DNA of 64,000 bases, taken from NCBI RefSeq assembly GCF_004343075.1, contig NZ_SLXP01000003.1:1-64000 (forward strand), written 5' to 3'. The position numbers were made by a program, and so were the translations under genes. Positions within the stretch are counted from its first letter, which is position 1, and each line of letters opens with the position of its first letter. The notes beneath the pieces are model-generated. The model saw only the letters and a list, made by a program, of their open reading frames with translations. It made no database searches and was not told the DNA's origin. Source of the stretch: Rhodovulum marinum (GTDB lineage: Bacteria; Pseudomonadota; Alphaproteobacteria; Rhodobacterales; Rhodobacteraceae). Positions 26,954 to 36,225 of the stretch are shown here, in pieces.

Positions 26954-29900
26954 CTATTCCGCCGCCGTCCTGCGCAGCGCCCCGCCCGCGTGAAACTCCG
27001 CGAGAAGCTCGTCGCGCCGAGCGGCTGCGATCCGCGCGGCCTTCTCCTTGACCGGACCGAAGCCCCGGATGCTCAACGGCAGTTCGGCCAATGCGACCGC
27101 CGCCTCCACCCGGTCGGGCGTCAGCCCCGCCAACAGCTCACGCATATCCGCCTCGTAGGTGCGGATCGCCGCACGTTCGCGCCGCCGCTCACCCTGCCAA
27201 CCGAACGGATCGAACGGCGTACCCCGCAGTCTGCGCATTGCCGCCAGCACACGGAACCCGGTTTCCATGCTCCGCCCGAACCGCCGCTTGGCGGGACGAC
27301 CGTCGGCATCGTGCCCACCCAGGAAAGGCGGCGCCAACAGGTAGGACACCTCGAACTCGCCTCCGAACGCGGCCCGGGCCTTTTCTGCAGTCTGCAAATG
27401 CAGCCGGGCGACCTCGTATTCGTCCTTGTAGGCCAAGAGCTTGTGATAGCCCATCGCCATGGCCTCTTTCAGCCGCGGGTCAGAGACGCGGTCCACCAGG
27501 CGACGATAGCGCCGGGCCAGCCGGGCAGACTGATAGGCGCGCAGATGGTCCTCGCGAAAGGCGATCTTCTCCGCCAGGCTTTTGGGCTTCTCTACGGTCT
27601 CGGCGGCGATCAGGCGGGCCGCGGACCCGGGGTTTTCGGCGGCCCAGCGGCCGATCTCGAACGCCCGAAGGTTCCCCTCGACACCCGCGCCGTTCAACTC
27701 GATCGCTCGCAGGATCGCGTCATGGGAAAGCGGCAGCAGGCCGCGCTGCCAGGCCGCGCCGGTGAGGATCATGTTGGCATAGATCGTGTCTCCCATCAGA
27801 CGGCGCGCAAGCTCCGTGGAATCAAAGAGTAGCAGCCCATTCTTCAGGCGTGAGCGCAACGCAAGTTCCAGCCGGTCCGAAGGCACGCGAAATTCCGGGT
27901 CGCGGGTGAACGCGCCGGTGACGATATCGTGGCTGTTCACCACAGCCCCGGTGCGCCCCGTGGTCATCAGACCAATGGTGCGCGCCCCCGCAGTGACCAC
28001 CAGATCACCGCCGATGACCGCGTCGGCCTCGCCGGTCGCCACGCGGATCGCACTGATATCGGATGGTTTTTCCGCGATCCGGCAGTGGATATGCACCGCG
28101 CCGCCCTTCTGGGCGAGGCCTGCCATCTCCATCATCCCGGCACCTTTGCCGTCGACATGGGCCGCCATGGCCAGAATCGCGCCGATGGTCACGGCACCCG
28201 TGCCGCCGACTCCGGTGATGACGATGTTATGCGTACCCTTGATGGTCGGCAAAGCCGGTTCGGCCAATTGTCCGATCTCGACCTTGGCCGAGGCCTCCTT
28301 ACGAAGCTTGGCGCCTTTCAGCGTCACGAAGCTGGGGCAAAAGCCCTTCAGACAAGAGAAATCCTTGTTGCAGGCGGATTGGTCGATGGCACGCTTGCGG
28401 CCAAGTTCGGTCTCCACCGGCACGATGGCCACACAGTTCGACTGCACCCCGCAATCGCCGCAGCCTTCGCAGATTTCGGTATTGATGAAGACGCGCGTAT
28501 CGGGGTCGGGAAACGTGCTCTTCTTGCGGCGCCGGCGTTTCTCGGCAGCGCAGGTCTGGACATAGACGATGGCCGTCACGCCCTTGAACTGACGCAGGTT
28601 TTCCTGAACCGGTATCAGCTGTTCCCTCGGATGGCAGGCGACACCCGCCGGCATGGTCTTGGGATCAAACGCCTCTTTCTCGTCATAGACGACCTCCACC
28701 CGCTCGACCCCGGCGGCCTGCAGTTCGGCCACGATCTGTTGAGGCGTCAGCCCGCCGTCATTGCCCTGCCCGCCGGTCATCGCGACCGCGTCGTTATACA
28801 GGATCTTGTAGGTGATGTTGGTCCCCGCGGCGATGGCGGCATGGATCGCCATCCGGCCCGAATGGTTATAGGTGCCGTCGCCGATGTTCTGAAACACGTG
28901 ACCCCGCGTCGAAAAAGGCGCCTCGCCGATCCAGTTCGCCCCCTCGGCGCCCATATGGGTGTAGCCGCTGGTCTCGCGGTCCATCCACATCGCCATGATG
29001 TGACAGCCGATCCCGGCATAGGCGCGGCTGCCCTCGGGCAGGCGCGTCGAGGTGTTGTGCGGACAGCCCGCACAGAAATAGGGAAGACGCGCGGCCAGGT
29101 CCTCGGCATTGTCGGCGCGGCGGGCCTCGCGGATGCGGGCCAGCGCGGCCGATATCGCCTCGGTGCCGCGCCCCTCCTCGATCAGGATCTGGCCCAGCTT
29201 TTCGGCAATCATCACCGGGTCCAGCGCATAGCGGGTGGGGAACAACTCCTCGCCGCGGTCGGTTTGCCAACCATAGATGCGCCGGCCGCGCCGGTCGTGG
29301 AAGATCGCTTCTTTCGCCTGCACCTCGATCAGCTTGCGCTTTTCCTCGACACAGACGATCAAGTCCAGCCTATCGGCAAAAGCCGCGAAGCCTTTCATGT
29401 CCAGCGGAAAGGTCTGGCCGACCTTGTAGGTGGCGATCCCCAGCCGCGCCGCCTCGGCCTCGTCGATCCCCAGCAGCCCCAGCGCATGCACAAGGTCGAG
29501 CCAGTTCTTTCCCGCCGCCACCAGGCCGATCTTGGCCCCTGGTCCGCCCCAGACCTTGCGGTCGATCTTGTTCGCATGGGCAAAGGCTTCGGCGGCGAAC
29601 CTCTTGTGATCGACCAGGCGGGCCTCCTGGGCGACCCAATGATCGTTCAGCCGGATGTTCAAGCCGCCCTGCGGCATCTGGAAATCGGGGGTGACGAATG
29701 CCATGCGGTCGGGCCGGCCGTCCACGACCGAGGTCACCTCGACCGTGTCTTTCATCAGCTTGAGCCCCGCCCAGACCCCGGCAAAGCGTGACAGTGCGAA
29801 GCCGTAGAGTCCGAAATCGAGGATTTCCTGCACGCCCGCAGGCGACAGGACCGGCATGTAGGCGTCGACCATCGCCCAGTCGGACTGGTGGCAGGTGGTC

Positions 29901-30358
29901 GAGGATTCACCGGTGTGGTCGTCGCCCATGGCCATCAGCACGCCGCCATGGGGCGATGTTCCGGCGAGGTTCGCATGCCGCATCACGTCGCCAGAGCGAT
30001 CGACCCCCGGCCCCTTGCCATACCACAGGCCGAAGACGCCGTCATAGCGGCCCTCGCCCCGCAGTTCGGCCTGCTGCGTCCCCCACAGCGCGGTGGCGGC
30101 GAGGTCCTCGTTCAGGCCAGCCTGGAACACGATATCGGCGGCCTTCAGCTGGGCCTCGGCCCGCGCCATCTGCTGGTCGACCGCCCCCAGCGGTGAACCG
30201 CGATAGCCGGTGACGTAACCGCCCGTGTTCAGCCCGGCCGCCCGGTCGCGGGCCTTCTGCATCAGCATCAGCCGGACAAGCGCCTGGGTGCCGTTCAGCA
30301 GCACCGGTGATTTAGACAGATCGTAACGATCCTTGAGGCTGATGTCCTGGCGGACCAT
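26954..30358 (-). CDS. Fused indolepyruvate ferredoxin oxidoreductase
   Basis: Oxidatively decarboxylates aryl 2-oxo acids (indolepyruvate, phenylpyruvate) to acyl-CoA with ferredoxin as acceptor. 1134 aa fusing IorA- and IorB-like parts: N-terminal pyrimidine-binding domain (VTGYRGSPLGAVDQQM), TPP-binding domain (FCAGCPHNTSTRLP, GDGTYNHSG), an Fe-S region with CEGCGDCGVQSNC and CLKGFCP, a gamma-type domain (VGGTGAVTIGAIL) and a C-terminal helical extension. ATG 30358 follows a strong GGGAGGGG site; ATG 30391 lacks one. It is divergent from a LysR gene with two inverted repeats between them. Confidence 0.92.
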   Translation of the reverse strand: MVRQDISLKDRYDLSKSPVLLNGTQALVRLMLMQKARDRAAGLNTGGYVTGYRGSPLGAVDQQMARAEAQLKAADIVFQAGLNEDLAATALWGTQQAELRGEGRYDGVFGLWYGKGPGVDRSGDVMRHANLAGTSPHGGVLMAMGDDHTGESSTTCHQSDWAMVDAYMPVLSPAGVQEILDFGLYGFALSRFAGVWAGLKLMKDTVEVTSVVDGRPDRMAFVTPDFQMPQGGLNIRLNDHWVAQEARLVDHKRFAAEAFAHANKIDRKVWGGPGAKIGLVAAGKNWLDLVHALGLLGIDEAEAARLGIATYKVGQTFPLDMKGFAAFADRLDLIVCVEEKRKLIEVQAKEAIFHDRRGRRIYGWQTDRGEELFPTRYALDPVMIAEKLGQILIEEGRGTEAISAALARIREARRADNAEDLAARLPYFCAGCPHNTSTRLPEGSRAYAGIGCHIMAMWMDRETSGYTHMGAEGANWIGEAPFSTRGHVFQNIGDGTYNHSGRMAIHAAIAAGTNITYKILYNDAVAMTGGQGNDGGLTPQQIVAELQAAGVERVEVVYDEKEAFDPKTMPAGVACHPREQLIPVQENLRQFKGVTAIVYVQTCAAEKRRRRKKSTFPDPDTRVFINTEICEGCGDCGVQSNCVAIVPVETELGRKRAIDQSACNKDFSCLKGFCPSFVTLKGAKLRKEASAKVEIGQLAEPALPTIKGTHNIVITGVGGTGAVTIGAILAMAAHVDGKGAGMMEMAGLAQKGGAVHIHCRIAEKPSDISAIRVATGEADAVIGGDLVVTAGARTIGLMTTGRTGAVVNSHDIVTGAFTRDPEFRVPSDRLELALRSRLKNGLLLFDSTELARRLMGDTIYANMILTGAAWQRGLLPLSHDAILRAIELNGAGVEGNLRAFEIGRWAAENPGSAARLIAAETVEKPKSLAEKIAFREDHLRAYQSARLARRYRRLVDRVSDPRLKEAMAMGYHKLLAYKDEYEVARLHLQTAEKARAAFGGEFEVSYLLAPPFLGGHDADGRPAKRRFGRSMETGFRVLAAMRRLRGTPFDPFGWQGERRRERAAIRTYEADMRELLAGLTPDRVEAAVALAELPLSIRGFGPVKEKAARIAAARRDELLAEFHAGGALRRTAAE

Positions 30359-30393
30359 CGTCACCCCTCCCTTGGCAACTTTGCGCACCATAT

Positions 30394-30414
30394 TAGGTCA
30401 AAACCCATGACCTA
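30394..30414. promoter_or_regulatory. Inverted repeat TAGGTCA-N7-TGACCTA
   Basis: A perfect 7-base inverted repeat with a 7-base spacer, 36 bases upstream of the oxidoreductase start in the divergent promoter region. Its size and symmetry fit a dimeric repressor or activator operator (Lrp/AsnC, GntR or LysR types are possible). Confidence 0.5.
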
Positions 30415-30428
30415 CAAAATCAATTCAC

Positions 30429-30448
30429 TGGCAAATCGGGGTTTGCCA
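30429..30448. promoter_or_regulatory. Inverted repeat TGGCAAA-N6-TTTGCCA
   Basis: A perfect 7-base inverted repeat with a 6-base spacer, 66 bases upstream of the LysR start. It contains a T-N11-A pattern as in LysR-type binding sites, so it is a candidate site for the adjacent regulator. A further TTGGCAA occurs at 30372-30378 near the oxidoreductase start. Confidence 0.5.
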
Positions 30449-30513
30449 AGGGGGAAAGCGCACGGGTAGGTATCTTGCGCGAACAGGATGGCAGCCTTGC
30501 GGGAAATGCAACG

Positions 30514-31413
30514 ATGGATTGGGACAAGCTCAGGATCTTTCACGCGGTCGCGGATGCCGGCAGCCTGACCCACGCAGGTGACACGCTGCACCTGTCGCAA
30601 TCGGCCGTCTCGCGACAGATTCGCGCGCTGGAAGAGTCGCTGGGATCGACCCTGTTCCACCGGCACGCCCGCGGACTGATTCTGACCGAGCAGGGCGAAT
30701 TGCTGTTCGACGCCACCACCGCAATGACCAAGCGGCTGGACGCCGCAGTGGCGCGCATCCGCGACAGTGTCGAAGAGGTGTTCGGGGAACTTCGCGTGAC
30801 CACGACCACCGGTTTCGGATCGCTCTGGCTCGCCAAGCGGCTGCCCAAGCTTTACCAGAAGTATCCCGACCTAAAGATCGACCTGATGCTGGAAGAGAAC
30901 GTTCTGGACCTGCCGATGCGCGAAGCCGATGTCGCGATCCGCATGAAGGAACCCAGCCAGGCCGACCTGATCCGCCTGCGCCTGATGAGCGTCAAGATGC
31001 AGCTGTACGCCGTGCGCTCTTATCTCGATGCGCATGGCACGCCCCGCACGATGGATGACCTGGGCGAGCATAGGCTGATCTGCCAGAACACCAGTTCCAC
31101 CCAGGTCAGCGCCGGCGCCCGGCTGGTGCGTGAATTGATGACACACCCGATCCGGTCGACCCTGACGGTGAACAACTATTTCGGCGTGCTTCAGGCGGTG
31201 CTGAACGGGCTGGGCGTCGGTGTATTGCCGGACTACGTGACCGAGGATCATCCCGAACTGATCCGGGTTTTGGACCAGGTCGAATCGAACGAGGTTCCGG
31301 TATTCCTTGCCTATCCCGAAGAACTGCGCGCCTCGCGCCGGATCGCGGCCTTCCGGGAGTTCATCACCGAACAGATCATGGAAAAGCGGCAACGGCAGCG
31401 AGACACGTCATGA
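30514..31413 (+). CDS. LysR family transcriptional regulator
   Basis: A 299-aa LysR-type regulator with N-terminal winged helix (residues 1-60; AGDTLHLSQSAVSRQIRALE) and substrate-binding effector domain. ATG 30514 matches the usual LysR start (MDWDKLRIFHAVADAGSL). It is divergent from the indolepyruvate oxidoreductase and probably controls it and itself through the inverted repeats between them. The inducer may be an aromatic 2-oxo acid, but this is inference. Confidence 0.92.
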   Translation: MDWDKLRIFHAVADAGSLTHAGDTLHLSQSAVSRQIRALEESLGSTLFHRHARGLILTEQGELLFDATTAMTKRLDAAVARIRDSVEEVFGELRVTTTTGFGSLWLAKRLPKLYQKYPDLKIDLMLEENVLDLPMREADVAIRMKEPSQADLIRLRLMSVKMQLYAVRSYLDAHGTPRTMDDLGEHRLICQNTSSTQVSAGARLVRELMTHPIRSTLTVNNYFGVLQAVLNGLGVGVLPDYVTEDHPELIRVLDQVESNEVPVFLAYPEELRASRRIAAFREFITEQIMEKRQRQRDTS

Positions 31414-31468
31414 TTGTGAGATATCTGTCACACGCATGACGGGCATGCTGCCTTGCGGCGTTTTTTGG

Positions 31469-31496
31469 CTTGAACGCCACCAAAACCGTCCATAAT
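31469..31496 (+). promoter_or_regulatory. Heat-shock sigma (RpoH)-like promoter for a small RNA
   Basis: CTTGAA at 31469-31474 and CATAAT at 31491-31496, a spacing and sequence closer to the RpoH class than to the housekeeping class. It sits 6 bases before the proposed RNA start at about 31502. In Rhodobacter, RpoHI/RpoHII drive several small RNAs. Confidence 0.45.
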
Positions 31497-31501
31497 TGCT
31501 T

Positions 31502-31577
31502 AGACGAAGGCGGAAGTAGCGCTTTCGTCTTTACCTCCCTGTTGGACTTGGGCCGAGCTTATGCTCGGCCTTTTTTT
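31502..31577 (+). ncRNA. Candidate trans-acting small RNA with anti-Shine-Dalgarno motif
   Basis: About 76 nt with a complete small-RNA layout. A 5' hairpin has an 11-bp stem (31502-31512 with 31520-31530, one G-U pair) and loop GAAGTAG. Then comes a single-stranded stretch containing CCTCCC (31534-31539), able to pair with ribosome-binding sites. It ends in a strong intrinsic terminator: 8-bp stem GGCCGAGC/GCTCGGCC (31551-31558, 31563-31570), loop TTAT and T7 (31571-31577). An RpoH-like promoter precedes it. It is freestanding in the 361-base gap between a LysR gene and a transglycosylase gene. I do not recognise a named family. Confidence 0.68.
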
Positions 31578-31774
31578 GTTCCGAAACATGCTTTGCCTTC
31601 GAAACAGGCAAGATCGATGCCAGCCTGCACAGCCCTGCAGCAGGAAAACGGTGGGGCCGGGTGGGATGGCACGAAAAGCACCGATGCGACTCGATTTCCG
31701 GTCACCCGCGTTCTGGGTCTTTGGATGGCCGCCACGCTCGCGCTAACCTGCTCGCGTCATAGCGGAGGACCACC

Positions 31775-32575
31775 ATGCGCATGCGCGCCCTTGCCCTATC
31801 GATACCGGCCGCGATAGGCCTTGCGGCCGCAGCAATGGCCGCGCCCTGCGGGAACTCGGCCAGTGGGTTTTCCGCTTGGAAAACCGCCTTCGCCGCCGAG
31901 GCCGCGCGCGCCGGTGTTGGCCCGCGCGGACTATCGGCCCTTGCGGCCACGCAATACGCGCAGCGGACGATCAATGCGGACCGCAACCAGAAAAGCTTTC
32001 GGCTCAGCTATGCCGAGTTCTGCCGCAAGCGCGGTTGCGATGCGATCGTGTCGCAAGGCCGTCAGCGCAAGGCGCGAAGCCCGGGCTTTTACGCCGCGCT
32101 GGAACGGGCCTATGGCGTGCCCGCGGGCGTATTGTTGGCGATCCACGGCATGGAAACCGGGTTCGGCCGGTTCATGGGCGATTCCAACGTGCTGAACGCC
32201 ACCGCGACACTGACCTATGACTGCCGCCGCCCCGAGTTCTTTCGGCCGCACCTGATCGGCGCGCTGAAGATGATCGACCGCGGGATGATGTCGCCGGCCA
32301 GTATCGGGGCGATGCATGGCGAGCTGGGCCATACCCAGTTCCTGCCTGGCAACGCGCTGACCTATGGACAGGATGGAAATGGCGACGGCCGGATCGACCT
32401 GACCGACATGACGGACGCCCTGGCCTCGACGGCGAACTACCTGCGGCGCAAGGGCTGGCGCCCAGGCCAGCCCTATCAGCCGGGCAGCCGGAATTTCGAA
32501 GTACTCAAGGAATGGAACGCCGCATCGGTCTATCAGCGCGCCCTGGCCGAGATCGGCACAGGTATCGACGACTGA
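31775..32575 (+). CDS. Lytic murein transglycosylase (MltB/SLT_2 family)
   Basis: Periplasmic enzyme that cleaves peptidoglycan glycan strands with formation of 1,6-anhydromuramic acid. 266 aa with signal peptide (1-22) and an SLT_2 domain: AIHGMETGFGRFMGDSNVLN carries catalytic Glu127, followed by GELGHTQFLPGNAL and a DGNGDGRIDLTD loop as in MltB proteins. No lipobox Cys at the cleavage site (MAAPCG has Cys at 25), so it may be soluble. Monocistronic, downstream of the small RNA. Confidence 0.92.
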   Translation: MRMRALALSIPAAIGLAAAAMAAPCGNSASGFSAWKTAFAAEAARAGVGPRGLSALAATQYAQRTINADRNQKSFRLSYAEFCRKRGCDAIVSQGRQRKARSPGFYAALERAYGVPAGVLLAIHGMETGFGRFMGDSNVLNATATLTYDCRRPEFFRPHLIGALKMIDRGMMSPASIGAMHGELGHTQFLPGNALTYGQDGNGDGRIDLTDMTDALASTANYLRRKGWRPGQPYQPGSRNFEVLKEWNAASVYQRALAEIGTGIDD

Positions 32576-32653
32576 ACCCGCACGCCGCCCCCTTCCCCCT
32601 TCCGCGCCCTTGGCTTAAACAGCCGCAAGCCAGCCGACATGCGGGGGATACAG

Positions 32654-34813
32654 ATGCAGGAACCGGCCATCACCGACGAGCTGATCGCGGCGCACGGGTT
32701 GAAGCCCGAGGAATACGCCGAGATCCTGCGGATCTTGAACCGCGAGCCGAGCTTTACCGAGCTTGGCATCTTTTCTGCGATGTGGAACGAGCATTGTTCC
32801 TACAAATCGTCCAAGAAATGGCTGCGCACCCTGCCGACCGAGGGGCCGCAGGTGATCTGCGGACCGGGCGAGAACGCGGGCGTGGTCGATATCGGCGACG
32901 GGCAGGCGGTGGTTTTCAAGATGGAGAGCCACAACCACCCCAGCTACATCGAACCCTACCAAGGCGCGGCGACCGGGGTGGGCGGCATCCTGCGCGACGT
33001 GTTCACCATGGGCGCCCGCCCCATTGCGGCGATGAATGCCCTGTCCTTCGGCGAGGTCGACCATCCCAAGACACGGCAACTTGTGCATGGCGTGGTCGAG
33101 GGGATCGGCGGTTATGGCAACTGTTTCGGTGTGCCGACCGTGGGCGGCGAAGTCCGGTTCCATCCCGCCTATAACGGCAACTGCCTGGTGAATGCCTTCG
33201 CCGCCGGTTTGGCCGATACCGACAAGATATTCTACTCGGCCGCGTCGGGCGTCGGTATGCCCGTGGTCTATCTGGGCGCCAAGACGGGCCGCGACGGCGT
33301 CGGCGGGGCAACGATGGCCAGCGCCGAGTTCGACGAGGGGATCGAGGAAAAGCGCCCGACCGTGCAGGTCGGCGACCCGTTCACCGAGAAACGCCTGATG
33401 GAGGCCTGCCTGGAACTTATGGCATCGGGCGCGGTCATTTCGATCCAGGACATGGGCGCGGCGGGGCTGACCTGTTCGGCGGTCGAGATGGGCGACAAGG
33501 GGGGCTTGGGAATCCGGCTCGACCTCGATGCCGTACCCCAGCGCGAAACCAACATGACCGCCTACGAGATGATGCTGTCGGAATCCCAGGAACGCATGCT
33601 GATGGTGCTGCGACCCGAGAAAGAGGCCGAGGCACGCGCGATCTTCGAGAAATGGGACCTAGACTTCGCCATCGTGGGCGAAACCATCCCCGAAGACCGC
33701 TTCGTCATCCTGCACCAGGGCGAATGCCGGGCCGACTTGCCGTTGTCGAAACTCTCCTCCTCGGCCCCCGAATACGACCGCCCGTGGGTCGAAACGCCCC
33801 CCGCCCCCGAGATGGCCGAGGTGCCCGGCATCGACCCCATCGACGGCCTCAAGGCGCTGATCGGCACCCCGAATTACGCCGCGAAAAACTGGGTCTATGA
33901 ACAATACGATACCCAGGTCATGGCCGATACTGTCCGCCGCCCGGGGCTGGGCGCGGGGATCGTGCGGGTGCACGGCACCGAAAAGGCGCTGGCCTTCACC
34001 TCGGACGTGACGCCGCGCTATGTCCGCGCGAACCCGTTCGAGGGCGGCAAGCAGGCCGTGGCCGAGGCCTACCGCAACCTTTGCGCGGTCGGCGCGCGGC
34101 CCTTGGCCACCACCGACAACATGAATTTCGGCAACCCGGAAAAGCCCGAGATCATGGGCCAGTTCGTCGGCGCGATCAAAGGCATCGGCGCAGCCTGTTC
34201 AGCGCTGGACATGCCCATCGTCTCGGGCAACGTGTCGCTTTACAACGAAACCGACGGCGCACCGATCCTGCCCACGCCCACCATCGGCGCAGTGGGCCTA
34301 TTGACCCATCTGGACGAGATGATCGGCGGGCTGCCCGAGGATGGGCATGTGGCACTGGTGCTGGGGGAAACCCACGGCCACCTGGGGCAGTCCGCGCTCC
34401 TCTACGAGGTTTTCCACCGCGAGGACGGCGACGCGCCCCATGTCGACCTGGACGCCGAACGCGGGCACGGCGAATTCCTGCGCGCCAACCGCGCCCTGAT
34501 CGCCGCCGCGACCGACCTGTCGGATGGGGGCCTTGCGCTGGCCGCCTTCGAAATGGCCGAGGCCGCCGGCGTGGGCGTCCATCTGGACGCCGGCGATACT
34601 CCCACCCTCTTCGGCGAGGACCAGGCGCGTTACTTGATCGCCTGTACCTTCGACTCGGCCGAGGCCCTGATGGTCGAGGCCGGGCGGGCGGGCGTGCCCC
34701 TGGCCGCAGTCGGCAAGTTCGGCGGCGACATGGTCAGTTTCGGCGGGGTGTCCGCCCCGCTCTCGGACCTGTCTGCGCTATACCGGGGATGCTTCGCGGG
34801 CGCACTGGGCTGA
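32654..34813 (+). CDS. purL: Phosphoribosylformylglycinamidine synthase subunit PurL
   Basis: ATP-dependent amidation of FGAR in purine synthesis; the small PurL type that works with PurS and PurQ. 719 aa with two AIRS-like halves, the N-terminal block [13 protein letters not shown] in the form [21 protein letters not shown] and [20 protein letters not shown] lies 6-7 bases before ATG 32654, favouring it over ATG 32639. purQ/purS are not adjacent here. bolA and grxD follow on the same strand after 139 bases. Confidence 0.97.
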   Translation: MQEPAITDELIAAHGLKPEEYAEILRILNREPSFTELGIFSAMWNEHCSYKSSKKWLRTLPTEGPQVICGPGENAGVVDIGDGQAVVFKMESHNHPSYIEPYQGAATGVGGILRDVFTMGARPIAAMNALSFGEVDHPKTRQLVHGVVEGIGGYGNCFGVPTVGGEVRFHPAYNGNCLVNAFAAGLADTDKIFYSAASGVGMPVVYLGAKTGRDGVGGATMASAEFDEGIEEKRPTVQVGDPFTEKRLMEACLELMASGAVISIQDMGAAGLTCSAVEMGDKGGLGIRLDLDAVPQRETNMTAYEMMLSESQERMLMVLRPEKEAEARAIFEKWDLDFAIVGETIPEDRFVILHQGECRADLPLSKLSSSAPEYDRPWVETPPAPEMAEVPGIDPIDGLKALIGTPNYAAKNWVYEQYDTQVMADTVRRPGLGAGIVRVHGTEKALAFTSDVTPRYVRANPFEGGKQAVAEAYRNLCAVGARPLATTDNMNFGNPEKPEIMGQFVGAIKGIGAACSALDMPIVSGNVSLYNETDGAPILPTPTIGAVGLLTHLDEMIGGLPEDGHVALVLGETHGHLGQSALLYEVFHREDGDAPHVDLDAERGHGEFLRANRALIAAATDLSDGGLALAAFEMAEAAGVGVHLDAGDTPTLFGEDQARYLIACTFDSAEALMVEAGRAGVPLAAVGKFGGDMVSFGGVSAPLSDLSALYRGCFAGALG

Positions 34814-34952
34814 GAAGGGCCCCGCGTCGCCGCCCTGCCCGACGCGCTCGGCTGGCCCGTGGGGGGTGGCGCGCGGCCGCGAGTTACTGCGCCTCTTGCG
34901 GCGCTTTCGCGACGCGCTTAGGTTGACCCCAACGAACAGGATGGAGCCCGGA

Positions 34953-35195
34953 ATGGCCATCGCCCCCGAAGAAATCGAAACCCTGATCCGCGCGAAATTT
35001 CCCGACGCGCGCATCACCATCACCGACATTGCCGGCGACGGGAACCACTATGCCGCCGAGGTGATCGACGAAAGCTTTCGCGGCATGAACCGCGTCCAGC
35101 AACAGCGCGCGGTCTATGCCGCGCTGAAAGAGCAGATGGAGGGCTCGAACGGCGCGCTCCACGCGCTCGCCCTCACCACCAAAGCCCCGGAGTGA
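34953..35195 (+). CDS. BolA/IbaG family protein
   Basis: An 80-aa BolA-fold protein that binds [2Fe-2S] clusters together with a monothiol glutaredoxin. The family block is GDGNHYAAEVIDESFRGMNR with its conserved His, then QQRAVYAAL. ATG 34953 has GGAG 10 bases upstream; ATG 34941 is an alternative. It lies 5 bases before the CGFS glutaredoxin gene, the classical BolA-Grx4 partnership. Confidence 0.95.
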   Translation: MAIAPEEIETLIRAKFPDARITITDIAGDGNHYAAEVIDESFRGMNRVQQQRAVYAALKEQMEGSNGALHALALTTKAPE

Positions 35196-35200
35196 TCCCC

Positions 35201-35563
35201 ATGTCCGACGCCGAAACCCAGATCAAGCAGACCATCGAAGGCAACGACGTCGTCCTTTTCATGAAAGGGACCAAAGACATGCCGCAATGCGGGTTCTCCA
35301 GCCGCGTGGCGGGCGTGCTGAACTTCATGGGGGTGGCGTTTGCCGACATCAACGTGTTGGCCGATGACGACATCCGCCAGGGGATCAAGGATTTCTCGGA
35401 CTGGCCGACCATCCCGCAGCTTTACGTCAAGGGCGAGTTTATCGGCGGCTGCGATATCGTGACCGAGATGACGCTGTCGGGCGAGCTGGACAAGCTGTTC
35501 GAAGACAAGGGCGTGGCCTATTCCAAGGAGGCCGCCGACAAGATCCGCGCCGCAAACGCCTGA
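35201..35563 (+). CDS. grxD: Monothiol glutaredoxin, Grx4 type
   Basis: A 120-aa CGFS glutaredoxin (Cys30 in MPQCGFSSR) that carries [2Fe-2S] clusters for iron-sulfur assembly and iron sensing. WPTIPQLYVKGEFIGGCDIV is the glutathione-binding region. It is 5 bases after the BolA gene, with which it should form a cluster-bridged heterodimer, and 8 bases before a hypothetical gene on the same strand. Confidence 0.97.
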   Translation: MSDAETQIKQTIEGNDVVLFMKGTKDMPQCGFSSRVAGVLNFMGVAFADINVLADDDIRQGIKDFSDWPTIPQLYVKGEFIGGCDIVTEMTLSGELDKLFEDKGVAYSKEAADKIRAANA

Positions 35564-35571
35564 GGACCGAC

Positions 35572-36225
35572 ATGCTGCGGGCGCGGCTCTGGTATGGCCC
35601 GGCCGGGCACGGGATTGGGCTAGACCGCGTTGCGAGTTACCTCGCGGGTCCATTGGCCTGTCGCGCGCAGCTGCGCATGGTGCAACGGTTCGGCCAAAGC
35701 CATGAACAGGTCGTGCTGCACGAGCCGATCCACACCATGATCGAGATCGACCGCCGTCCCGAGGTCAGGGCCGAAGCCGCCGACCTCGTGGATCGGCTTC
35801 CATCGGCCGCACCGCCCGGGCTGGCCGGAAAACTCGCCGGATGCACTGCGCGCCTCGATCTGTGCGACGGTCCCGAGGGCGTGCGTCTGGTGCCGGCCAC
35901 GGCAACCTCGCGCAGCGTCCTGGTGCCGCTCGCCTTCGCCATGGACGGGATCATCGAAGAGGTGGCCAGCGGGCGATTGCTGTTCTTCACTCTGCCAACC
36001 CCACCGAAACGATCGGTGGTGGATACCGCATTGACGGGCCTGGTCGCGGGGCTCGGGATCGCCCTGAGTTGGCTCGCACTGCGCCCCGGCCCATCCGGTC
36101 GGGTGGCACTGCCGGGGGCCCGGTTCTGGCCCGAGGCTAGCCGCCTGCCGCCCCCAGCACCTTCTCCTCGACGGTATCGGCCAGCGACTCCGCTCGCGCT
36201 GCCAGCTCCGCCAAGGTCTCGGTAA
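35572..36225 (+). CDS. Hypothetical protein with one membrane segment
   Basis: A 217-aa frame, 8 bases after grxD and in the same direction, with GAGGA before its ATG and high third-position GC. A hydrophobic segment at about residues 152-168 (ALTGLVAGLGIALSWLAL) follows a long soluble N-terminal region (EPIHTMIEIDRRPEVRAEAA). The C-terminal 50 residues are Pro/Arg-rich, and the last 89 bases overlap the convergent zapA gene, so the true end may be decayed or extended. No family recognised. Confidence 0.55.
   Translation: MLRARLWYGPAGHGIGLDRVASYLAGPLACRAQLRMVQRFGQSHEQVVLHEPIHTMIEIDRRPEVRAEAADLVDRLPSAAPPGLAGKLAGCTARLDLCDGPEGVRLVPATATSRSVLVPLAFAMDGIIEEVASGRLLFFTLPTPPKRSVVDTALTGLVAGLGIALSWLALRPGPSGRVALPGARFWPEASRLPPPAPSPRRYRPATPLALPAPPRSR

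Noticed and set aside
31470-31817. Plus-strand frame of 115 codons over the small RNA region
   Set aside because: It reads through the small RNA hairpin and intrinsic terminator and shows no protein-like features.
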